A stretch of DNA of 11,288 nt from JADJPL01 sp964607915 (GTDB taxonomy: Bacteria > Bacteroidota > Bacteroidia > Chitinophagales > Saprospiraceae): positions 1 to 11,288 of the forward strand of contig CAZSMU010000131.1 in assembly GCA_964607915.1 (NCBI GenBank), in the 5' to 3' direction. The translations under genes and the position numbers were made by a program. Shown piece after piece: positions 1 to 7,444 of this stretch; the first letter of the stretch is position 1, and each line of letters starts with the position of its first letter. The notes under the pieces were generated by a model. It worked only from the letters and a program-made list of their open reading frames with translations, did not search any database and was not told the DNA's origin.

Positions 1-2
1 CC

Positions 3-3000
3 TTACCGCAGCCCATACCCCAACGGGCGCGCATCGTTCCGCGCAAAGACATAGGCGGGCCTACCCTGCAGGGTTATCGCCGCGATATGCCGGGTCTCGC
101 CGGGCACATACAGTCCGCTCTCCACAGGGGAAAGGGCGCGGAAATGGCCTTTTCCGTCGCCGAGCAGTACGAGGCCCATCCCTGCATCATAGCTTCCAAA
201 ATAAGGGGCACAGCTGTGCTCGTTGCCGCCCAGGAGCAGGTCGAGGTGCCCGTCGCGGTTGAGGTCGGTGGGCAATACAGCGCGAACCGGAGCAAACTGC
301 GCAGGCAGGGGCAGGGCGTGGAGGGTAAAAGAGAGGCCGCCCTTGTTCTCTATCCAGGCGGAGGAAAACCGGAGCGCCTCGAGGTGCAGGCTCTTTTGGA
401 GCGCTTCTTTTCCGAGTATCTCCTCTACGGTCTTCCCTGCATATTCTTCATGCCGCACGTATTTTTTCTTGAATAGGGGCGCCTGCTTAATCAGCTCGTC
501 TTTGGTGGCGACGGGGAACACGCCCTGGGTAGTCGTATAGGCTAAGATGGGATCCAGCGAGCCGTTGCCGTCGTAATCGTCGGCGTACAGGTGCAGGGGG
601 TGTTCCGGGCTGGGCACCCGGCGGGTGTTTTCGCCCTGGTTGCCCGCGATGATATCCAGGTCACCGTCTTCGTCCAGATCGGCAAGGGCCAGGCATTTCC
701 ACCATCCGGCGCTTTGGGCGAGTCCTTCCGGGGTGCTGCGCAGCAATCTGCCTTTATCATTGCGGAATACAACTATGGGCATCCACTCTCCTGCGAGGAC
801 CAGCTCCGGCCAGCCGTCTCTGTCCAGGTCGGCCCAGCGGGCATCGGTGACCATACCTATTTTGCCCAACCCGGGGGCGAGGGCGGCTGTAGCATCGCTG
901 AAGTTGCCCTCGCCGTCGTTGCGCAGGAGGTAGCTCGATGGAGCCAGTCCGTATCGGGCGGGCACACTGCGTCCGCCGACAAACAAGTCCTGGTCCCCAT
1001 CCCGGTCCACATCGGCAGCTATGGCCACGGCCCCGTGCTGGGCCAGTGCGGGAAGCCGCCCTGCTTGCTCGATGAACCGCCCCTTGCCGTCGTTGAGGAG
1101 CAAGCGGTCGTGCAAAAGGGCCGGATCGCGGTTTTCCTCGTTGCCCCCGGTAGCGATGTAGAGGTCGGGGAATCCATCTCCGTTGGCGTCAAAAAAGAGG
1201 CAGTCGGTTTCTTCGCGCGCGTCGGCCGGGGCAAAGACGGGCTGCGGGGAGCGTACGAAACCGTTTTTGCCCTGTAGGAACAGGCTGCCGGAGGCTCCGG
1301 CAGCGTGGCCCATGTAGAGGTCTTCCAACCCGTCGCTGTTGACATCGGCTACGGCGATGGGCGGCCCTTCGCGCGACAACTTGTGCGGCAACAGGAATGC
1401 GCTGTTGAAGTCGTTGAAGTAGTTTTCCACGTGCCGCACATCTGCTGGAAAGAGGCCGGGCAGGGCCTGGAGTAGGGTAGGGGGCATTGCCTGCTGCTGC
1501 GCATACTGTTGGCTGGCGTCGGCTGCCGATACGGTCAGGACCTGGTTGCAGGGCACGTCGCGCAGCAACTGCGTTTTGCCGCCCGGCCAGACCAGGCGCA
1601 GGGAGTCCAGTTGCCGAACCTCGCCGAATCCCAGGTACAACACAGGCGGCACCGACGACTGGAAGCCGCGGGAGCAGTAGTTTTCGGCTATCCATCGCGT
1701 ATCCCCGGCGTAGGCGATGGCTTTCAGCCCTACGCCAAAGGGGTTCTGGCCTTCCCCTTTGGGTACGATCCGCAAGTACGAACTGCTGCCCGGAGTGGCC
1801 CTTTCCACCTGTCCGTTCCGGTACAGGGAGGCCGTCTGGTTGATATGGTTCACCACCAGGTCGAGGTCGCCGTCGTTGTCGAGGTCGGCGTATGCGGCTC
1901 CGTTGGAAAGCGTGGGGCTGTCCATCCCCCATTCGCGGCTCACATCCCGGAAGGTAAGGTCCCCTTTATTTTTGAAAAAGTAGTTGGGCACCGCGCCGTC
2001 GGGCATTTCGTCCACCAGGCGTTTATCGCTCAGGTCGGGGTTATTTTTCAGGCCTCCGGGCGCTTCTTCGTTGGAGATGAAGTTGATATAGTCCATGTCG
2101 TTGGGCCTGCGGCGGATGCCGTTGGAGATGAACAAGTCGCGCCAGCCGTCGAGGTCGTAGTCGGCAAAGAGGGCCGACCAGCTCCAATCGGTGGCGTGGA
2201 CGCCTGCGATCTGGCCGATTTCCGAAAACACGGGCAGGCCATCTTCCCGTACGCCGGCGTTGAGTTGCAGGGTGTTGCGCGTAAATTGCCGCCCATAGCC
2301 AAATTTGAGTTTGAGGTCGTAAATTTCGTAGGAGTCGTCTCCGGCGGAGCGTTTGATGACGACTTCATCCTGCGGCAGCATGTCGAGGGAAAGGATGTCT
2401 ACCCAGCCGTCGTTGTTGTAGTCGGCCAGGTCGTTGCCCATGGAGAAGCGGCTGGTATGGCCGATAGATTGCTGCATCACTTCCCGGAAGGCGGGGCCGT
2501 CGCCTGTTTTTTCTCCGTTGTTCAGGTAGAGGTAGTCGTTTTCGCTAAAATCATTGGACACATAGAGGTCGGGCCAGCCGTCGTTGTTGACGTCGGCCAC
2601 TCCGACGCCCAGGCCGTAGCCGATATGGCTGCTGTAGATCCCCGCCTCGCGGGTGAGCGGCTCGAAGTGGCCGTTGTCGTTGCGGTAGAGGCGGTCGCCG
2701 GCTTTGGGGTCCTCATACGTGCGCAGGGCGGCGCGCCCGTAGCTGCGTTCAGTATGTACGGAGTGGTTGAGCAGGTACATGTCGAGGTCGCCGTCGAGGT
2801 CGTAGTCCAGGAAGGCCGAATGGGTGCTAAAGCCTTTGAAATCCAGCCCATAGGCAGCTGCCTGCTCGCTAAAGGTGAGGTCTCCGTTGTTGAGGAAGAG
2901 TTGGTTTCGGCCCTGTATGCCTTTGTAGTCGCCGAGGCGGCACTGGTAGATATCCAGCAGGCCGTCGCCATTGACATCGGCCATCGTGACGCCAGTCTTC

Positions 3001-3362
3001 CAGCCTCCGGCTGAGGCGACGCCCGCCTGTTGTGTGATATTTTCAAATTGCCAGTTTCCTCGGTTGAGGTAGAGGGCATTTTCTTTTTGGTTGGCGGAAA
3101 AATAGATATCCACCAGCCCGTCGTTGTTGATATCTCCCAGGGCGACCCCGCCACCGTTGTAGAAGTAGAGGTACTCGATCAGGTTGAAGGCTTCGTTTTC
3201 CGTCAGGTCGTTGGAGAACGAGACTCCGGTTTGGCTCCGGGGCAATTCCTCAAACAAGGGGGCAGGCCCGTTTGGTTCGCAGGCTCCCATCAGGGCCAGC
3301 AACAGGGCGGCGGCGGCGGCTTTGCCGGGCCTCCTGCTCGCCATATTTCGTACGGGTCGCAT
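3..3362 (-). CDS. VCBS/FG-GAP repeat lipoprotein with ASPIC/UnbV domain (third copy, operon-distal)
   Basis: Predicted 1119-residue exported lipoprotein; its molecular function is unknown. The N-terminus has a basic stretch, a hydrophobic AAAAALLLALMG core and a candidate lipobox (MGAC) with Cys28. Fourteen calcium-type loops (DxDxDG-like) start near residues 77, 129, 186, 257, 314, 401, 493, then 673, 725, 784, 845, 895, 929 and 1033. An ASPIC/UnbV domain (about 529-612, with RGFQSSV, LGFG and VWPGG) separates the two sets of seven, followed by a Gln-rich linker (QQYAQQQ). Only loop 13 is degenerate (DYDGNG). The reading frame is open to 3575, but the upstream part lies inside the preceding gene and is not signal-like. 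I chose the ATG at 3362 because it sits one base after the upstream stop; the ATG at 3344 is an alternative and keeps the same signal. The TAA stop is at 3-5, so the gene is complete. It is the most diverged paralogue: it has EGPPIAVAD where the other two have a CxC motif. Domain assignment is by recognition of motifs; a role in surface glycan or protein binding is inference. Confidence 0.9.
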   Translation of the reverse strand: MRPVRNMASRRPGKAAAAALLLALMGACEPNGPAPLFEELPRSQTGVSFSNDLTENEAFNLIEYLYFYNGGGVALGDINNDGLVDIYFSANQKENALYLNRGNWQFENITQQAGVASAGGWKTGVTMADVNGDGLLDIYQCRLGDYKGIQGRNQLFLNNGDLTFSEQAAAYGLDFKGFSTHSAFLDYDLDGDLDMYLLNHSVHTERSYGRAALRTYEDPKAGDRLYRNDNGHFEPLTREAGIYSSHIGYGLGVGVADVNNDGWPDLYVSNDFSENDYLYLNNGEKTGDGPAFREVMQQSIGHTSRFSMGNDLADYNNDGWVDILSLDMLPQDEVVIKRSAGDDSYEIYDLKLKFGYGRQFTRNTLQLNAGVREDGLPVFSEIGQIAGVHATDWSWSALFADYDLDGWRDLFISNGIRRRPNDMDYINFISNEEAPGGLKNNPDLSDKRLVDEMPDGAVPNYFFKNKGDLTFRDVSREWGMDSPTLSNGAAYADLDNDGDLDLVVNHINQTASLYRNGQVERATPGSSSYLRIVPKGEGQNPFGVGLKAIAYAGDTRWIAENYCSRGFQSSVPPVLYLGFGEVRQLDSLRLVWPGGKTQLLRDVPCNQVLTVSAADASQQYAQQQAMPPTLLQALPGLFPADVRHVENYFNDFNSAFLLPHKLSREGPPIAVADVNSDGLEDLYMGHAAGASGSLFLQGKNGFVRSPQPVFAPADAREETDCLFFDANGDGFPDLYIATGGNEENRDPALLHDRLLLNDGKGRFIEQAGRLPALAQHGAVAIAADVDRDGDQDLFVGGRSVPARYGLAPSSYLLRNDGEGNFSDATAALAPGLGKIGMVTDARWADLDRDGWPELVLAGEWMPIVVFRNDKGRLLRSTPEGLAQSAGWWKCLALADLDEDGDLDIIAGNQGENTRRVPSPEHPLHLYADDYDGNGSLDPILAYTTTQGVFPVATKDELIKQAPLFKKKYVRHEEYAGKTVEEILGKEALQKSLHLEALRFSSAWIENKGGLSFTLHALPLPAQFAPVRAVLPTDLNRDGHLDLLLGGNEHSCAPYFGSYDAGMGLVLLGDGKGHFRALSPVESGLYVPGETRHIAAITLQGRPAYVFARNDARPLGYGLR
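1852..1887. repeat. 36-bp DNA repeat, copy in third paralogue
   Basis: Encodes calcium loop 7 (DLDNDGDLDLVV) just before the ASPIC/UnbV domain. It is identical base for base to 9303-9338 and has two mismatches to 5243-5278. It is coding sequence rather than a mobile repeat. Confidence 0.85.
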
Positions 3363-3366
3363 ATCA
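3360..3366 (-). promoter_or_regulatory. Stop/start junction suggesting translational coupling
   Basis: On the minus strand the sequence is TGATATG: the TGA stop of the upstream paralogue is separated by one base from the ATG of the downstream paralogue. No Shine-Dalgarno-like purine run precedes the ATG, so the downstream start probably relies on ribosomes that have just terminated. If the ATG at 3344 is the true start, the gap is 19 bases and coupling is still likely. Confidence 0.5.
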
Positions 3367-6300
3367 GCGGGATATGCTTTGTCTGCCGGGGCGGAAGCGG
3401 AACGCCTGCAGGGCGTCGCCGTTCTGGGCCACCAGCAACAGCTCCTCCTTTCCGGCTTTGACGAACGCCATTTCCCGCGCCTGTCCGCTGAGGTACAGGC
3501 CGCTTTGCCGGGAGGGTACGGCGCTGAACCCTCCTTTCCCGTCCCCTTTGAGCAGGAGTCCATAGTTGGCATCATAGCGACCTACTTCGGGTTTCACCTC
3601 GTGTAGGTTGCCGGCGAGGAGCAGATCCAGGGCGCCGTCCCCGTCGGCATCTGCCACGGCGATGGCGTACACGGGGGCGAACTGGGCCTGTATGGGCAGG
3701 GGGCGTATGCGGAAACTTCCTTTTCCGGTATTCATCAGCAGGGCGGACTCCAGCATCCGGGCTTCCAGCACCAGTGTTTTCTCCAGTTCCTGCGGGCTGA
3801 ACATGTCCTGCATGGTCTGGTTTTTATACGCTTCGTATTTGAGGTACTTCTTTTTCAGGGAGGGCATCTGCATGACCAGGTCATGGCGCAGAATCATAGG
3901 ATAGGACCGGCCGCCGTTGTACTGGTTGAGGATTTGTTCCACGGTCCCGTTGCGGTCGAAGTCGTTGATGTGCAGGCTCAGCGGTTCCCGGCTGCTGGCG
4001 CGGAAGCGGGAGTTGAGGCCGTGGTTGCCGGCAATCAGCTCCGGATAGCCGTCTCGGTCGAGGTCGGCGGCTTCGAGGGTGTTCCACCAGCCATGGGTGT
4101 CTTTCAGTCCTGCCGCTTCCGAGACCTCGCTGAAGCGCGCGCCGTCGTTGCGGAACAAGCGGATGGGCATCCACTCGCCCGCCAGGGCCAGGTCGGGGTC
4201 GCCGTCGCGGTCGTAGTCCAGCCAGGCGGCGTCGGTGATCATCCCGATGCTTTTGAGAGCGGGCAGCAAGGCCGCTGTGGCATCGCTAAAGTTTCCTTTC
4301 CCGTCGTTTTTCAACAAGTACCCGTTGGCAGGAAGGCCGTAATAGAAGGGGATACTGCGGATACCTACAAAGAGGTCTGTATCACCGTCCCCGTCGAAAT
4401 CGCCTGGCTGTACCGTGGAAGTGCTTTCATAGCTATTGGCCGGCAGGATTTGGGGGGATTTGGCAAATGTCCCTTTGCCGGTGTTGAGGTACAGGCGGTC
4501 TGCCAGGGAAGAAGAGATGGTGGACACCTCATTCCCTCCGCTGGCGACGTAGAGATCTAACTGCCCATCCCCATTGGCGTCAAAGAAGGCGCAATCCACG
4601 TCTTCCGACTCTTTGTCTGTTTCAAAAAGGGCTGTGTTCGATGCTGCGAAGCGCCCGTTGGCCTGCTGGAGGAACAGGCTTCCCGGATAATCGCGTGCCC
4701 CGCCGACATAGACATCTTCCCGTCCGTCGCCATTGGCGTCGCCTTTGCACATACAAGGTCCTTCCGTCGAGAGCATGTGGAATACCAGGCGGTCGCGGTC
4801 GAAATCCACGAAGGTGTTCTCTACATGCCGGTATAGCAGCGGCACGGCTCCGGAAAGCGCTTCAAAGGGTCTTGCCGGGGTTTCCACCCTTCGGGCTGGC
4901 GGCGGGGCGACCCCTTCCGACTGGTTCAGCGTCAGCACCTGGTTCGTGTTGACGTCGTAGAGGCGCGTAGCGGCACCGTTGGGCCATTCCACGACGATGG
5001 AGTCGGCTTTTTCCGCTTTCCCTAATCCGAGGTTGGGGCGGGGATCTACGGTAGATTGGAAGCCGCGGATAGGCACCTGCTCTAGGTAATGTGCTTTGCC
5101 GCCGACATAAGCGGTGATTTTGGTGCCGACGGCGTTTGTGTTTTTCCCGCTGCCTTTCAGGATGAACTTCAGGAAGCGGTTTTCGGGGCGCAGGGTATTG
5201 CTTTGGTTCTCATAGAGAAAAAACGGCATATTCACATTGTTGACCACCAGGTCGAGGTCGCCATCGTTATCGAGGTCGCCGTAGGCGGAGCCATTGGAAA
5301 AGCCGGGCTGGCCCAGTCCCATTTCTGCTGCTTTATCCTGGAAGCGCAGGTTGCCGTCGTTGATGAACGCGTAGTTGGCGACCGGCTGAGAAGGGATGAG
5401 TTCGACCAGTTTTTTATAGTCCACCCCTTTGTTTGAGATGATTTGCTGGATGGTGTTTTCCTCGGTGACGAATTTGAGGAAATCCTGGTTGGTGAGGTCC
5501 TGATAGATGCCGTTGGCCACGAAAATATCTTTGAGGCCGTTGTTTTCGAAGTCGAAGATTAGGGCGCCCCAGCTCCAGTCGGTAGCGGCCACGTTGGCCA
5601 GGCGGCCAATTTCGCTGAAGGTGTGGTCCCCGTTGTTGAGTTGCAGCGTATTGCGCGTAAACTGCCGCCAGTAGCCGTTTTGGTAGTTCAACTGGAAGCG
5701 GTCCCAGTTGTCGAAGGTCGTAACGGTTTTGATGCGTTCGTCTTTTTCGGGGAGCATGTCGGTCACGAAAATCTCGGGATACCCGTCGTTGTTGATGTCG
5801 GCCAGGTCGGCACCCATGGAGGCTGCGCTGACGCTGCGCATAGAGGTCTCCAACTGTTCGCGGAACGTGCCGTCGCCATTGTTGTAATACAGGTAATCGC
5901 GTTCGAAGAAGTCGTTGGAGACGTAGATATCCGGCCAGCCGTCTTTGTCTATATCCCCGACGGTGACTCCGAGGCCGAAGCCGATCACGCTGCCGTAGAT
6001 CCCGGCTGCTTCGCTGACGTCGCTGAACGTTTCGCCATCGTTGCGGAAGAGTTTATCGCCTCCGAGGGGATCGCGTTTGGGGCGTTCGTTTTTGCGCAGG
6101 TTGAAGCTGCCGATAGCCTGGTAGGAGTTGTTCAGCAGGTACAGGTCCAGGTCGCCGTCTTTATCGTAGTCGAAAAAGGCGGCATGGGTCGAGTACCCTT
6201 TATCTGCGAGGCCGTACTTTTCCGCCTCTTCGGAGAAAACGGGGATGCCGTCTGCACCGGGGCCCCGGTTGATGAACAGCTCGTTCTGCTTGTTGTCGCC

Positions 6301-6732
6301 TTTGATATCGCCGGAGTTGCAGACGTATATGTCCAGCAGTCCGTCGCCGTTCACATCGGCGAGGCTGACCCCTGTGGACCAGGCTTTTGTGCCGGCCACC
6401 CCTGCTTTTTCCGTGATATCTTCAAAGCGCATACCGCCTTTGTTCAAGAACAATCGGTTGGGCAACATATTGGCGCTGAGATAGATATCCATCAGTCCGT
6501 CGTTGTTGACATCGCCGATGCCCACCCCACCGCCGTTGTAGTAGTTGCGGTAGGTATAGATGTTGAACTTTTGGTCAAAGGTGAGTTTATTCTCGAAAGC
6601 AATCCCGCTTTCGGCAGCGGGAATACTTTTGAACAACGCATTGGCCGACGGGCGCTCTTCCTTTGCGCCGCAGGACGCTAACAAGAGGGCTATAGACAGG
6701 TGCCATACACCCTGGAGAGATTGCTTTTTCAC
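3364..6732 (-). CDS. VCBS/FG-GAP repeat lipoprotein with ASPIC/UnbV domain (second copy)
   Basis: Predicted 1122-residue lipoprotein, function unknown. The start is GTG at 6732: an in-frame TAA lies four codons upstream and no other usual start codon lies between, and the GTG opens a good signal (MKKQ, then a hydrophobic run, then lipobox LASC with Cys21). The residues after the cysteine (GAKEE) are acidic with a lysine, resembling Bacteroidota surface-export signals. Calcium-type loops begin near residues 74, 126, 188, 260, 312, 394, 486, then 665, 718, 778, 839, 890, 924 and 1028; loop 6 (DFENNG) and loop 13 (DFDRNG) are degenerate. The ASPIC/UnbV domain spans about 520-602 (RGFQSTV, LGLG, VEWPNG), followed by a Pro-rich linker. 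A CxC pair (Cys660, Cys662) precedes loop 8 and Cys714 precedes loop 9. After loop 13 comes the conserved segment SLKKKYLKYEAYKNQTMQDM. It lies 39 bases after the small lipoprotein gene and one base before the next paralogue. It most resembles the copy at 7445-10822. Confidence 0.92.
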   Translation of the reverse strand: MKKQSLQGVWHLSIALLLASCGAKEERPSANALFKSIPAAESGIAFENKLTFDQKFNIYTYRNYYNGGGVGIGDVNNDGLMDIYLSANMLPNRLFLNKGGMRFEDITEKAGVAGTKAWSTGVSLADVNGDGLLDIYVCNSGDIKGDNKQNELFINRGPGADGIPVFSEEAEKYGLADKGYSTHAAFFDYDKDGDLDLYLLNNSYQAIGSFNLRKNERPKRDPLGGDKLFRNDGETFSDVSEAAGIYGSVIGFGLGVTVGDIDKDGWPDIYVSNDFFERDYLYYNNGDGTFREQLETSMRSVSAASMGADLADINNDGYPEIFVTDMLPEKDERIKTVTTFDNWDRFQLNYQNGYWRQFTRNTLQLNNGDHTFSEIGRLANVAATDWSWGALIFDFENNGLKDIFVANGIYQDLTNQDFLKFVTEENTIQQIISNKGVDYKKLVELIPSQPVANYAFINDGNLRFQDKAAEMGLGQPGFSNGSAYGDLDNDGDLDLVVNNVNMPFFLYENQSNTLRPENRFLKFILKGSGKNTNAVGTKITAYVGGKAHYLEQVPIRGFQSTVDPRPNLGLGKAEKADSIVVEWPNGAATRLYDVNTNQVLTLNQSEGVAPPPARRVETPARPFEALSGAVPLLYRHVENTFVDFDRDRLVFHMLSTEGPCMCKGDANGDGREDVYVGGARDYPGSLFLQQANGRFAASNTALFETDKESEDVDCAFFDANGDGQLDLYVASGGNEVSTISSSLADRLYLNTGKGTFAKSPQILPANSYESTSTVQPGDFDGDGDTDLFVGIRSIPFYYGLPANGYLLKNDGKGNFSDATAALLPALKSIGMITDAAWLDYDRDGDPDLALAGEWMPIRLFRNDGARFSEVSEAAGLKDTHGWWNTLEAADLDRDGYPELIAGNHGLNSRFRASSREPLSLHINDFDRNGTVEQILNQYNGGRSYPMILRHDLVMQMPSLKKKYLKYEAYKNQTMQDMFSPQELEKTLVLEARMLESALLMNTGKGSFRIRPLPIQAQFAPVYAIAVADADGDGALDLLLAGNLHEVKPEVGRYDANYGLLLKGDGKGGFSAVPSRQSGLYLSGQAREMAFVKAGKEELLLVAQNGDALQAFRFRPGRQSISR
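5243..5278. repeat. 36-bp DNA repeat, copy in second paralogue
   Basis: Encodes the same loop 7 segment. It differs at two positions from the other two copies (GTCGTTGT becomes ATCGTTAT); both changes are silent third-position changes in the minus-strand gene. Confidence 0.85.
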
Positions 6733-6771
6733 ACTTCGCTTTTATACTCGTTTAGATTGGCAGACAGACGT

Positions 6772-7386
6772 TTACTCTTCGCTCACGGCCTCTTCCTGCT
6801 CTGCTTTTTTCGCTTCAGCTTCTTCTTTCTTTTTTTCCGTTTTCAAGTCGGTAAAAACGGCCTGCACATACTGGTCGTCGCGTATAAAAAGGTTGATGCG
6901 GCGATACTTGTCAATTTTGGCATACACCTTGCCCTGAACGGGATGGTTCAGTACTTTGAACCCTTTGCCGTACCATTTTTCAAAAAGAGGCACCATGTCC
7001 TCCAGCAGTTTGTCCGACCAGAACTCTTTGTTCCAGGGAGCCCAGCCCTCGTAGAAGAAGGTGACCGGCATTTCGTAGATTTTGTCCTCGTAGAAGGAAG
7101 GGTAAAACTGCATGATGACCGGATAGGGCAGTTCTTTTTCCAGTCGGTATTGCACGCTCGTGTTGCCGGTGCCGTGCACGAGTTTTTGCTGTTTGTTCAT
7201 ATCCCAGCAATAGTCGAAAAACTCTTTTCTTCCCATGCCGAAGAAGATGTCCAGAAAGAGATAGTCCGGATTATTGACCCCGTCCTTTTCTTTGGAATGC
7301 TGCTCTGTGCAGGAAGAGGTACCCATTGTGGCCAGTACGACGAGTACCGGGAGGAGAAGGGTAGAAAAACGGCTATTTCGCTTCAT
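6772..7386 (-). CDS. Small lipoprotein of unknown function
   Basis: A 204-residue protein that I cannot assign to a named family; the sequence style recalls uncharacterised Bacteroidota lipoproteins. It has a basic N-terminus (MKRNSR), a hydrophobic core (LLLPVLVVLATMG) and a possible lipidation cysteine at 26 in TSSC, a weaker lipobox than its neighbours' because -3 is Thr. Residues 44-180 look like a compact alpha/beta domain rich in aromatics (FFGMGRKEFFDYCWDMNKQ near 48, FYEGWAPWNKEFW near 111, FEKWYGKGF near 135, DDQYVQAVFTDL near 170). Residues 182-204 form a charged Lys/Glu/Ala tail that may be helical or disordered. There are no calcium loops, so it is not a fragment of the giant paralogues. 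It sits between two of them with gaps of 58 and 39 bases on the same strand, which suggests co-expression and perhaps a shared envelope role. By eye its DNA is less GC-rich than its neighbours, partly explained by its Lys/Phe/Tyr-rich composition. The ATG at 7386 is chosen because it opens the signal peptide. Confidence 0.88.
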   Translation of the reverse strand: MKRNSRFSTLLLPVLVVLATMGTSSCTEQHSKEKDGVNNPDYLFLDIFFGMGRKEFFDYCWDMNKQQKLVHGTGNTSVQYRLEKELPYPVIMQFYPSFYEDKIYEMPVTFFYEGWAPWNKEFWSDKLLEDMVPLFEKWYGKGFKVLNHPVQGKVYAKIDKYRRINLFIRDDQYVQAVFTDLKTEKKKEEAEAKKAEQEEAVSEE

Positions 7387-7444
7387 GTTGTACTTGTTTT
7401 GATTTGTTTTGTTTTTGGATATTTGGATGGAAACGTGCTTGCAC
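7387..7444 (-). promoter_or_regulatory. A-rich leader upstream of the small lipoprotein gene
   Basis: This 58-base gap on the minus strand ends in an A/C-rich, G-poor run (AAAAACAAAACAAATC, then AAAACAAG) directly before the ATG at 7386. There is no Shine-Dalgarno sequence. Adenine-rich leaders without Shine-Dalgarno are usual in Bacteroidota and favour initiation there. No TAnnTTTG promoter or convincing terminator hairpin is visible in the gap, which supports read-through from the upstream gene. Confidence 0.45.

Noticed and set aside
1509..3014. Long plus-strand open frame of about 500 codons, with others at 5623-6681, 7550-8737 and 8885-10192
   Set aside because: They lie antisense to the repeat lipoproteins. 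Their Val/Gly/Asp-rich translations (VEVAVVVEV-like) are the reverse reading of the repeated DxDxDG codons, and they have no signal or domain.
3363..3575. N-terminal extension of the third lipoprotein to an ATG at 3575
   Set aside because: It would overlap the preceding gene by over 200 bases, the extra residues look random and Arg/Cys/Ser-rich, and the signal peptide only begins at 3362 or 3344.
7433..7442. GTGCAAGCAC (minus strand) as a terminator hairpin after the first lipoprotein gene
   Set aside because: The stem is 4 bp with a 2-base loop, too small to form, and no T-run follows.
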